Source: Sipunculus nudus
Taxonomy: Eukaryota; Annelida; Sipuncula; Golfingiida; Sipunculidae
DNA: 64,000 nucleotides
Assembly (NCBI GenBank): GCA_026874595.1
Contig: CM049312.1
Location: 24,857,956-24,921,955, forward strand
Direction of reading: 5' to 3'
In this document: positions 14,592 to 27,000 of the stretch, in pieces
Layout: the number at the start of each line of letters is the position of its first letter
Numbering within the stretch: the first letter of the stretch is position 1
Notes under the pieces: model-generated
Told to the model about the DNA's origin: nothing
Database searches by the model: none
What the model saw: only the letters and a program-made list of their open reading frames with translations
Translations under genes and position numbers: made by a program

Positions 14592-15008
14592 CTTCTTTTG
14601 ATGTATGTCTTAAAAACCAACCAGCAAGGCTTGTTCCCACACGGTTATACAGTTCATTGACTTCTACTAGTATCAGGGGAATCCTATGCAAATCAGCTTA
14701 GGCTGCGTTACTGTATTGGTTTTATTGGTTAGATAAAGGAAATTAAACCGTTAGAGCCTATGTATGCGTAGGGTTCACACTAGAGTAAATTCACACAAAA
14801 ATTTGCTTTTTGTTCTGTGAATGGGCATATTATAAATTCTATAAAAATATTTTTGTCAACTTCAGCAATTATTTATCTCAAAATAATCAAATAAGAGCTT
14901 AAATTATCGATACATTCATAAACTCCTAGTCCTGCCTCCCTCCAAGTATAATAGTACGGTCCTAATTGACATTTTATCCTGGAGGGATTCCCCTTGCACA
15001 CAAACAAC
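14592..15008. promoter_or_regulatory. Head-to-head intergenic region, probable bidirectional promoter
   Basis: Only 417 bp separate the start codons of SFSWAP (minus) and TMEM199 (plus). Both 5' UTRs and both promoters must fit here unless there are upstream noncoding exons. I see no clear TATA box at a sensible distance and no CpG-rich block. The close divergent spacing of two broadly expressed genes is typical of a shared promoter; that function is inferred, not shown. Confidence 0.55.
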
Positions 15009-18000
15009 ATGGCAGATACCTGCAGGACTCATGTGATACTGACAGACAAAATAAAACGATGTATACGAATGGTGTTGACAAAAGAAAACCTGCCAGACTC
15101 CACAAGACAAGAACTGTTAAAGTACAGCTCGGGCAGGAGATCAGTTGGCAGCAGGAATGGACGGACGATACCATTTGAGTTAGTCAAAACTGTACACGAG
15201 CTAATGAACAACAGGCCTGGCCAGTCTGAGGGTAAATAATAAGTATATTGTTCCATTTATATTTTGTTACACAAACAACAGTTTACAAATTGTATGACAT
15301 GATCATATGTAATTTGCCAAAGAAATTTTTTTGGTTTTGATTTGGTAGATCTGTCATGTATATATATCAAAGATAAATCCTGAAAGCTGATTGCAGGAGA
15401 AGGGGGGAGGGGCACCACCTGTCAAACCAAATGGTTGATGATCAGTGCAGTTGTCAGGTTGTGGCTCATAATCATGAGTCTGTCATGTAGGTCATATATC
15501 AGTATATATATTAGTATATATTAATATGTATGTGTGTGTATAATGTGTGAAAATACAGACCTGTTATGTCGATCATGGGATCGAATGCTTAACCTGAGAC
15601 AACTCAGACATTCTACTGCTTTGCTAATATAATGCAAGCTGTACAGGCTGGGCTAGTAGAGACACACTTGTGTGCACGTTTATATTCAAACCCTCTCCAC
15701 AAACATTCCATCCTCCACCCTTTGAAGCTATCCATAGGAATCCCACATTGGAACAGGGAGCTCGAGGGTTGAATTGGTCATTATATCATTTGTGCTACAC
15801 ACCAACTGTTCCAACTAGTGGTATGCCAATTATTTGATTATATGGATTATTGCAGTTTCCTTTCATAATTGATTAAGTTGATTGCACTTTTGTATAATTG
15901 ATCACATGGAAAGATATGCAAATATTTGAATGCTGTCAGAGATATTTAAAGGACACAAAGTATAGAACAGCATTAAAACTTAACTTTGTGTCTTGAATAA
16001 GTGTCAACAACCAGGCCATTACATTTACCTGTCTGTGTGATGTTCAAGTCAGACAGAATTTACATGCTAAAATCTTTTTGGTATAATTCTAAACAATAGA
16101 ATTTCAATGGAGAAAAATACAGAGTCAGCAATGGGATCCAAACCTAACCTGTTACACACTAGTCTGAAGCTCTGATGGGAGACAGAAAGATATTGGCTCA
16201 TTACAATCTACTCTTGTCCCACCACCTCATGTCTAAATATATTTTTTTTAAACAAATGAACACATGCATTTATATCACACTGATTATTCAAAAAATATTT
16301 AAATTTAAAACTCTTCAAACTGACAAATAAAAATTAATTTAAATGGCATATTTAATAGAAGATATTCTGAGGATTCATTTACTTTATGAATACATCTCTG
16401 GGCTTAAATATGTTTAAATATAGATGATAAAGCTACAATATCAAAGCAAAACACGTAAGGGTGATGACACTCAGACATTGGAAGTATATCTGTGTGATTC
16501 CACTGAGATGTTATGAACAGTAAAGTGTTGTCATTAATAGTGTTGCTCATTTCTTTAAAATGTCATGTGAATTTGTGTCATATATTGTTATTAATGCCTA
16601 TGACACAGACTGGATATAAGGCAAACATGATTATGACAAAGATGGGGTAAAGTTATTCAACAGAACCTTTCTAGTATGGGCATTCTTGTCATGGTCCCCC
16701 CAAAAAGCTATCCATCAGCTGACCCATTTGGTACAGCTTTCTTTGATCTGCTCACCTGGACAGTTCACTATCTTAATCACCAGCAGTTCATTGAGGCCAG
16801 GGTGTGGATGATGTACAGAAATCATATGGCAGATGCATAGAGATTGTTGGCATCTGTCACATCTGATTTTAACCACTGATTTTATATACTCCCACAAAAA
16901 AATTAGATGGTAATTGACATTGCACAGAAACTGCCTTTTCCCAACACTTCCTTTCTTCATATGATTGGGAGAAAGTCAGCCATATTCAGTGATCAGCTCC
17001 ATCTGTCTGACTTTGCACAGCAGTATCTCAAAAAGTTTTACTCAGATCTACTTTTTATTATATTGGCAGATGGATCTCATAGGTCTTCAAACCTAATTAG
17101 TTCTTGGTCACACTTGAATGATTTTCACTTTTTATGATTCTATTTATTCTAAATTTTACATGTTATAGGTGTAGTGATATCACAGAATATATCACTCATA
17201 TTCACTTTTAATTGACATTGCAAGTGTTCCTTATGGGTCGCTTAGCCTGATTAGGCTTTGGTCACATTTGAATTAGCTTGTGAATCAATGATATAACTGA
17301 TTATACAGGGGACTGTTAAAGGAACCACGGTAACGACGTACGAGCATCCATCCACAATGGTAAATCAGATCCTCCTTGAGGCTGTCTTACCAATTTTGAT
17401 TGTTCTATGATTCTGCTAACTGTAAGCAAAACTTTTATTTCTTTCTGTCAAAGTGAAGGGGAAAATCATCACTGTCTGAAAGACCATGTGCAATTAAGTG
17501 CTTAGATTTTAATTTTATACTTATTAGGCTGGTCAAATAAAATGTGGTCACACCTTATTTTTGTCAATATTCTTTGGTGAAAAATGTGGTCACACCATAT
17601 GTGACCACATTTTATTTTTGTCTATGAATTTTTCAATTTTAATCAAACATGTCATATGAGACAGGATTTCTCAGAAACTGTTGCTTATGTTCATTTCTAA
17701 TTTAAATGGCAAGTGTATCTATGGGTATCCTGACCTGAATATGTTTTGGTCACATTTGAATGATTTTGAACCTTTTCTGAATATTTCCAGGTTTTAAATT
17801 AACGTTTTTAGCAAACCTGTGAGCTTATGCCATGGTGTGGCGTTGTGCGTTGTTGCGTTGTGCGTCGTTTGTACGTTAACCATAGCTAACTCAAAAATGG
17901 AGGGAGCTAGCATCATCAGTTGTTTTTGCAAATAATCAGTCTAGTGTTGGGACGATATGGATTTTTGATATCATGATAATTATTCACATTTTTTCGCGAT

Positions 18001-21000
18001 ATACCGTGATATCGCGATATTTTAAAATTATATAATGGCATTAATAAGCCATAATATAACAACTACCTTTAAAGTCTAGGCTTTATACAAGAGGTTAAGT
18101 ATAAATATTATTTATACCTATGATGCCAGTACCACAGAATGACTCATTAAGTGATGCAAGTTGCATGAAGGTCCTGCGGGTGTGCAAGCTTGAGGCGCTG
18201 GGAAGCGCTGCCCCCATCGTCGAAACACGCTTGTCAGAACTTTCCATCATTTTCCTTTTGCTACATAGAAGCCGGAGAATTCCGGCGAATTTTTGGAGAG
18301 CATGTCATACCAATCATGGCTAAATATACCATCCCATATGGCAAAATATGTGACCCGTTTGAAATGTTTGATTCAGTGGTGACACTTTTATGTTGACATT
18401 TTCGTTCCATGCAATAAAAGCATAAATATGTGTATTTATTGCTCTTTCGTTATAATGTTATTTTCTCCTGAAATTCTCAAGCTTTTGTCCTCTCTGATTC
18501 ATCCTGCTACTTCCAGACATTTCCGACTAATCCCGAAGTCTGTAAGTACACAGTTCCACCCGCACGCATGTATTCAAATACATGTGGTTTATGAAAATAA
18601 ATGTGATTCTTTGAAATAAATTCATTTTGAACCTCAAGGGCTTGCTTGTGAACCAAAATCGTGAACAAAAATTGATATCGTGGTATCACGATAATAGGAA
18701 AGTTGACGATATGATAACGGTAGCTGTCAGGTATCGTAATAATACCATATACCGGTAACTGTCCCAACCCTAAATCAGTCATCTGAAAACTCATCAGATT
18801 TTGTTTATTTTTTTTTATCTGCATTTTCTAAGATTTTATAGGGAAAAAGCTAAAAAATCTTTAAAAATCTTTTCTGAAACTGTCCAGCCAAATTGTCCCA
18901 TATTTCACAGAAATGATCCCTGGAACAATCTCTCTCAAGATCGTTGAAACGGTTCCAGTTTGGAGATTTTTGGGCGAGTTACAGGAGGTTGAACTTAGTC
19001 ATCTGTAAAAAAAAAACACACTAAAATTTTAATCTCAGATACTGCTAGAGCTATCATCACCAAATATTATGCCAATGTTTGTCACATATGTCATAAATAA
19101 AATTGAGGTATTGGTGGTGCCACCTACATTCATCTGTTTTTTTAAACAAGCAAAAATGTAATTTTAGACTCTTCTAGCTTATACACTGTTTTATGATGAA
19201 ACTGTTAAGCTGATTGGTTTAAACTTTACAAGAATTATTTTGTGGTAGGGTTCTGTCAGTTTTATAAGAATAGATTGGGTAAATGCAGCTTTAAAAAAGT
19301 AGTGTAGCAAATTGAAAAAGGCTTTCTGTGTTTGAAAACAGATTTGACAACATGCTGAGTTTCAGCAGCCAAGTCAAGAGGTCACATAGTACAACCAGGT
19401 GGGGTCCAGACATCACATTGGTAACTGACCTAGCTCTGTCTGGTGTCTAGACAAGGTGTCTGGACATCTAGACACAGCGTCTAGACATCTAGACATATCT
19501 TCTAGACGCAGAATGCCTAGATTAGAACTATTGGAACTATATCTTTTAACTTCTTGAAAAAACTTGGTTTGCATTTTTAGGGAATCTGTGAGCTTATGCA
19601 GTGGTGTGGCGTCGTCTGTCTTCCGTCTTCCATTGTGTGTCATAGCTATCTCAAAAAGGGCAGGAGCTAGCATAACCAAATTTTTTTCAAAAAATTTGTC
19701 ATAAAAAAAATTCTATCAGATTTTGCTTATTTCTTGGCTAACTGCTTTTTCTTAGATTTTATAGGGAAGAAGCTAAAAAACATAAAAAAAAGTGTTCATC
19801 TCCAAAATCATGCTGCCAAATTGTCCGTTCATCTGTCCCATTAATTCTCCCTGGCAAAAAGAACATATCCAAAAAATCCTGACTGATACATCCTCGTTTT
19901 AAAATGTCCTAGTCCGAAATTTGCAGGTCTGAAACGTCCATTTTGCTGAAATCATAATGACTAAGGAAGATATGCAGGACATTAGAGGATCAATATAAAA
20001 TGTTTTAAAATAAACCTCCATTCATACTCCCAAACTTTGCACAGGTTCGCATTAGGCCTGTAGGCTTTGTTTATTCAATGCAGGATCTAAAAAAGTATTA
20101 CCCCAGTTCTCATATAGATATAACTTGATTATATTTATATCTCCTTCTGCCTGTAATGTCATGTACATCTTAATTATGGGTCTCCAGACCTGATTATGTT
20201 TTGGTCACACTTATACACACTTAGATGTTTTTTAGCTCAGCTGACTTTCAGTCATGCTGGGCTATAGCAATGGGTCTTTGTCCGTCGTCCTTCCGTCTGT
20301 CCGGCAGGCCGGCCGTCCGGCTGTTAGCAGGGCACAAATCGTAACCGTAGGGGCTAGGGCCATGAACCCTATGCAGTCTTAGAGGTTATAAAAAGATCTC
20401 CTTGCAAACCTGAAATTAGGTCACTGCGACCTATATTCTCGAAGTTATGGGATGTGTTTGCACCCCCCAGAAATAACTCTTTGAGACAAAATTTTCATCC
20501 CAAACCTTCCATCTTTCACATACAGCTCACCTACCAACAGGGGAAGAACCGTAATTTTTTTTAGGTCAAAAGGTCAAAGGTCAAGGTCACAGGAGCCTCT
20601 TCTTTGATAAGCCTGTGGATGCATTTTAAGCCAACCCTTTCATCCCAATTCTTTGATCTTTCACATAAAGCTCGCCTACTAAATTGGAGAAGAATCCTAT
20701 AGATTTTGAGGTCACAAGGTCAAAGGTCAGGGTCACAGGATCCTCTTCTTTGAAAAGGTTGTGGACACATTTCAAGCTAGACTTTTCATTCCAAACCTTC
20801 CAGCACTGATATCGCTTCTCTGCCAACAGGGGAAAAGACCTGTTGATTTTGAGGTCAAAGGTCAAGTTCACAGCACCCACTTCTTGTGTGGAGTCATTTT
20901 CAGGCAAACTTTTGAATCTGTACCTTCCATCTGTCATATATGGCTTACCTACCAATAAGGGAAGAAGCCTATTGATGTTGAGGTCAAAAAGTCAAAGGTC

Positions 21001-24000
21001 AAGGTCACAATATTTAATTGTTCTAAATGCTTGTGAGCATATTTCACGTTTAACTGTTCAACCCAAACCTTCAGTCTTTCACTTATGCCACATCTATGCA
21101 TCACTCAGTTTGACTCAAACTTCATATTTATGGGTCTTTTTGCTTGAATAAATAACTTATTGATTTTGGGGTCAGCTGGTCAGCAGGTTAAAGGTTGCAG
21201 GTCAAAGTTATTCACCCATTGGTTGCCAAGTAATTACACCAGATTTAAGTGGTTAGTAGTTACCTATCATTTAGAAAGAATCCAGTTGATATGTGGGCAA
21301 AAGGCCAAGGTCATAGGTCAGGGATGTTCACAATTACTTATTTTATAGACCATCTCTATTTTTCTTGTATATATAACCATCCCACTCCAGCTGGTACATC
21401 TCCCTGTGTGGCTGTAATTGTGAGTGACACTGGTGACATATGACTCCCTTTTGTATCAGCCTTTTAAGTGATAAGGCTGAGTGATAAGTACCTCGTTACT
21501 TCATAACAAAAACACTGTTGTCGGAATGCTTCAGCCAGGCATTAAGACTATGAGAGTATAGTATTAAGGTTTAGCTACTGATTTATAAGATGATGGGAAC
21601 ATTTTGCAGTTTATTTTATGGAATCCTAGCAATAAACTTAGTTTCCTAGATATCTGAATATTTTAATATATATCACCACATATAAAAGCAAGTGTTTGTT
21701 CTCATAATATGTGGATGTGTACCTTGATTTAGCATGGCTTTTTGTTTTATTTCAAGACTCTTAGTCATGCTTTCTGCTTTTCTTTTCTTTCAGGTTTGGC
21801 AGTTTACCTACCCTGCTGACCCCATTGAAAAGCAGAGTGATAATAAAAAATATTGGACTTACACTTTTTACAATTGCATATCTATAAATCTGATATGAGG
21901 GCCTGGACATGCCTTTTGAATTATTTTGGGCATTCGTTACTGGATAATTTGCCCCAAGTTTGGTCTCTTATTGGAGAATGTGGGATTTCAAATGTCATAC
22001 TTGTCAGAAATCGATTATGTCTGCCAGTTAGCCACCTTAGAAATTCTTTCTTCAGTGCACTTTCAGTAATTTTTCTTTAATGTTTGGTCCGATTTAGAGA
22101 ATGTTTGTTGTTTGATTTCAGACTTGTCAGAAGTCCAATATGGCCACCAGGCAACCGTCTTTTAATTCCTTTTGATCATATTATCTCAAGAACAGTTAAA
22201 GTGAATGCAGTTGGATGTATATATATGTTATCTTGTAAAGGATTGGGTAAAATATTTCTGAATAAATATTACCGTCATTTATAAAAGTGCAGTACAGTTG
22301 GCTTGTATTGAATAAAAATTCATACAGAAGCACCTGTTTCTCAATAATTCTTGCATGTATTTCCCTGATTTTTGCTATATATTTTGATCTTATATTTGCC
22401 CTTTGTGGTGTTCCTTTTGAGACTGACAGGTTTCAAGCAAGCTGTTGGAATAGTTCCTGATAGCTTAACAATCATGCATTTTCCTCAGACCATCAATTCA
22501 CTGTGTTTTAACCAGACATAGGTGATATATATTTCTGTTGTCATAGAAAATTTTCAACAAATTGGCAAATTGGTTCTTCAAAATTTGACTGGAAGTTGTG
22601 AATCTCAGTCCATGATGTCACAGGTCATGCTTGGCAGCTGAGCGTCATGACCCATGGGTCACTTGTTTTATATTTATGAATTTTTTAACTCTTAATTATA
22701 CACATTTCATGTGCGTTACAATATCTTAAACCTGTTACTTATCCCAAGTTTTAATTAGTACGGGAAGTGTGTCTTATGTGTCTCTAAACCTGATTAGGGT
22801 TTTGGTTACACTTTATTGCTTGTTGGATCTTTTATGAATTTTTGGAGTGTGACTTTTATATTTCATATATGGTGCAGTATATCATTAGGGTCACTCTTGT
22901 GCACTTCTAACTAATATGGCATGTCTATCTTATGCATAATTTCAGTGGAATTAGCTTTCATCATGCCTAGTTTAATTTGGCATATTTTAAGAATTTGTAA
23001 AATTTAAATTAAACATTTCATATGCACTACAGTGTCTCAAAATGTAATAAATATCCACTTCTAATTAACATGCCAGGTAAATATGATGGGTCTCCTCTCT
23101 TCGTAAGGTTTTGGTGCATTCTTGTTTATTTGCTGATTTTAATCAGATTTCTATATAAGGTACTATAAATTTGCATTTCATGCATTTTGTCACATTCCAT
23201 ATATATAGGCTGGGTATTAAGTCGTCTGGACATTTTCTAGTTGTTTCTATGCTAGTGAAGTCTTCCAGCAAGATTTGAAACTAGATCAAGAGCACCTACA
23301 TGATAAGGGCCTTAATGAGGTGGTGTGCCCTGTCAAATTTGACAGCTCTCAGAGCTCTCTGGGTGGTAAATTTATGCAAAAAAAATTATGCCAATAAAAC
23401 TTGAAACAAATCAAATCAGAGGTTAATAAAATATTACAATTTAATGGAGGGGTTACATTTATTTGATGCATCAGAACAGGCCTCATTTTTTTACCAAAAG
23501 AGTTGTATTTTGATTTTGATTTAAATACAGATTAAAGTAAAACAAATTGATTTAAATTAAACTAAGTAAATTAGTAAACATTAAAGGTCATGTTGTGTCA
23601 ATACATAAAGTACAGTCTGACAAGCCTCCAAGAATAGAGTCATGCAGTCATGATTTCAAGTGTTTAAATTGATCAGTGAGCCTAATTGGTGTTTAGGTCA
23701 GTTTTATTACAGTAGTACTTAGCAAGTTCTTGCAAATTGTAGTGTGTTTTAAGGTTTAAGTTTGTATCTTATCTTATTTCAGGTCAGTCTTATCTACATG
23801 AGTTACTTGAAGGAGCTGAGATACATCTACCAGAATATGAACCACCACCAAGAGTAAGTTTATGTTTACCTGTAATTTATGAATAAATTATATAAATATA
23901 TATATTGCTTTTCAAAAGTCACCACAACAGTAGGCTGCATATAAAGAGAACAGTTCCACTGAGCTGTCACTTTGTCCGTACTTAGAATTTTCATGCATGA

Positions 24001-27000
24001 TACAACATACTCATATTAGATAATAGGTCATTACACTTCCAATTTGTCCCTGCTTTATCAACCTATTATAATATAGACATAGGCCACAGCCTCACAATGA
24101 AAATCCTGACACACTGCAGGCACAGGGCCCTGTGCAGGCTGGTAGCTGGTCTGATAAGCTGCCAGTCAAAATTAAATGAAACAGCATTGGCTCTGGGCAC
24201 TCCTAACTTGGCTGGTACCCATTTTCTGGCAACAGATACATGGCTAGGATATAATAGTCTTAATGTCATAATAGGTCAATGAACTGTGAATAAATTGAAA
24301 ATGTAATGACCTATTATTTAACAGGAGTAAATACAATATATCATTAGTTTCACTATTAAAACCCCATCTGATTAACATGCGAGTTTTTTAAAAGTCGTAA
24401 TGTCCTCAGATTTGTGTTGCACATGGGTGAATTCCTTATGTTATTATGAATTTTTTAAGGTGTACCTGAACTTCTCTCATATATGTGATATGATATCTTA
24501 AAACTTTAGATCAGATCTACATCCATTGAACATCTTTGATCTTGCATGCCTTTCAAATATTCTGATACTTAGATTTTGCATGTAATTAATTGATTTGTGA
24601 CTTTTTCATGTATTTTTAATCTTTCTATCCTTAAATTTTCTCATTACCTACTTAATGTTATTCAGCATATTATTATATTAAATTTGCCAGATAATGAGAT
24701 TTTAGAATTCATTTAAAGTAAACATTCTCATATTTAAGTCTAGAAGAGGATTTGTACTTCTTTTTATGTTCTTGATTAAGCTTAATATTTTTTTACAACA
24801 ATTCTGAAAATAGATAGTCATTGATTTCCATCCCTTCCCTTGTTCCATTAATATTAATCAACTAAAAATATAAAGAAATGTGCATAAACTAGTTACCATT
24901 TTTGTAAAGTTCTAAAGATCTGCCTAAATGTCTTAAGTCTTCTTTAAAATTATGATAAATTTCATGAAGGTCTTACATACTAGTTACTATAAATATACAT
25001 TTGATGGTGTCTGACTGCATTTTCACTCCCATTATATTTTCCAAATTAATTTTTTTTCCGGGTAATTGTGGTTATAAAAAGTTCTTATAATAATTTTTTG
25101 AAGGATGTATGAACTTGTTTATCAACAGCATGTTTTTAAACACAGCAATGTTGACAAACAGGAAAAATGTAACCTAGGGTGTAAGGTTACATATATGCGG
25201 AGATGGAAAGGTCACTTGTTGCAAATGCCATTTCAAAGCTCTGGCTTATCTGACTTGCTGCCAGATGCCCTTGTTGAATTTGTTTTGATTATTTTGGAGG
25301 GCCCCCACATATTATAAACACATTGATATAAACACAACATCCAGCCTGTGTGTGGTGATATTCACCTTTTCTGGATTTTTTTTATAAAAGCTCCAAGGGA
25401 TTAGCTTTAGTTAATTAAAGGTCAGATCTAGCTGATTGGGCCCCTTTAATTACATTGTTACCAAAGACTATAGAAAGGGTACATGGCAGTAACCTCTGTT
25501 GTATAAAAGCATTATTAAATACAATTCTAATTTATGTAGATTATCAAATTAACAAATATATTTAATATTTTAAACCAACCATGCTTAAACGTAAAAGACA
25601 CAGATTTTTGTCCCTTTTAACATGTGCCTGTATATCTTGTGATTTTTTAGTGTTGATACATGGTTTTCGTAGATTCTCCAGTCCTCAAAATGATCATATA
25701 AACCATTGAACATATTTTATTCTACAATTCTTTTATCCCTGAGATGCCTTCTTCCATTGTCCACCATTCCCATAGCCGCCTTAGCCAATTAACATTAAGT
25801 GTTAATAACTTCTTCAAATTAATTTAAATAACATTTAGAATAAGTCTCAGTAGCATAATGACCTAAGAACAAAATCAATTTTATCATCAGACAAAGTCGG
25901 GATACTGTGGTTTCATGACGGTCCCGCTCCCGCCGCTGCCATAGAAAAATCTTGTGAGCGGGATAACCCAGAAAATATTTCACTGATCTTTTTCAAACTT
26001 TACATTTGTATAGATATAGGTAAGAGGACGAAACCTATTTAAAATGGGGTCATGACCTTTGCTAGGAGAGTGACCTTGACCTTAAATAGTTCCATTTTTA
26101 CTGAAAATAACACAAATTCTTAAATATCTCAGGAAAGCTTGCATGGACTGGTCCAAAAATCAAGGTGACCCAAGATCTTGGATAGCCTTGTGATATGCCG
26201 GAAACTGGTGGTGCCACCTACTATCCTTTTCTCTTTTTACGCCTTTTAATACCCCCATAATTGCCACTTGATAGTACTGTGAGCATTATAAGTCAAAAAC
26301 TAATGGACAGATTTCTTTCATATTATGAACTTGTAGAGTGATGGGTTATGGGATGAGGTCTATTTAAATTTGGGTCATGACCTTTACCATGAAATTGGCC
26401 TTGACCTTTAATATTTCCTTATTTGGTGAAAATCACACACCTCTTATGTTATCTCCAGTGTTGATAGCTATATGGATTTCAGGCGCAACTTATGCATGGC
26501 CCACCACTAAAGTAAGAACCCTATATGTTCTAGGGTCATGAGGTCAAATGGCAAGGTCACTGGACTCACATCTTCAGAGATCTTGTGGATGCATTTTAAA
26601 CCTAAACTTTTTATCCCAGGTCTTCCATCTTGAACATATGGCTCACTTGCCAATAGTGGATGATCCATATCAATTTTTGGGTCACAGGGTCAAAGGTCAA
26701 GGCTACAGGAGCTATCTGTCAAAAAATTAGTTTCCGGATGAAAGTTCCCCCTTGGATTGATATATGGATTTAAAACTTGACTTACATATGGCCCATCAAT
26801 AAAGCAAGACATATACTGATTTTGAGGTCATGAGGTCAAAGGTCAAGGTCACAGGACAAAAATATTTAAAAAGATTATGGATGCATTTTCAGCCAAACTT
26901 TTCATCTCAGACCTTTTATCTTACACATATAGTTCACCAGCTAATAGAGGAAGACCCCTATCCATTTTGAGAGCACAAGGTCAAAGGTGAAGCTCACAGG

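Noticed and set aside
18507-18824. Minus-strand ORF of 105 codons
   Set aside because: Lies across the end of the hAT element and has no transposase motifs; chance.
20626-20955. ORFs of about 100 codons on both strands at 20626-21151
   Set aside because: They translate tandem GGTCAAGGTCAC repeats; equal-length frames on both strands are an effect of the repeat.
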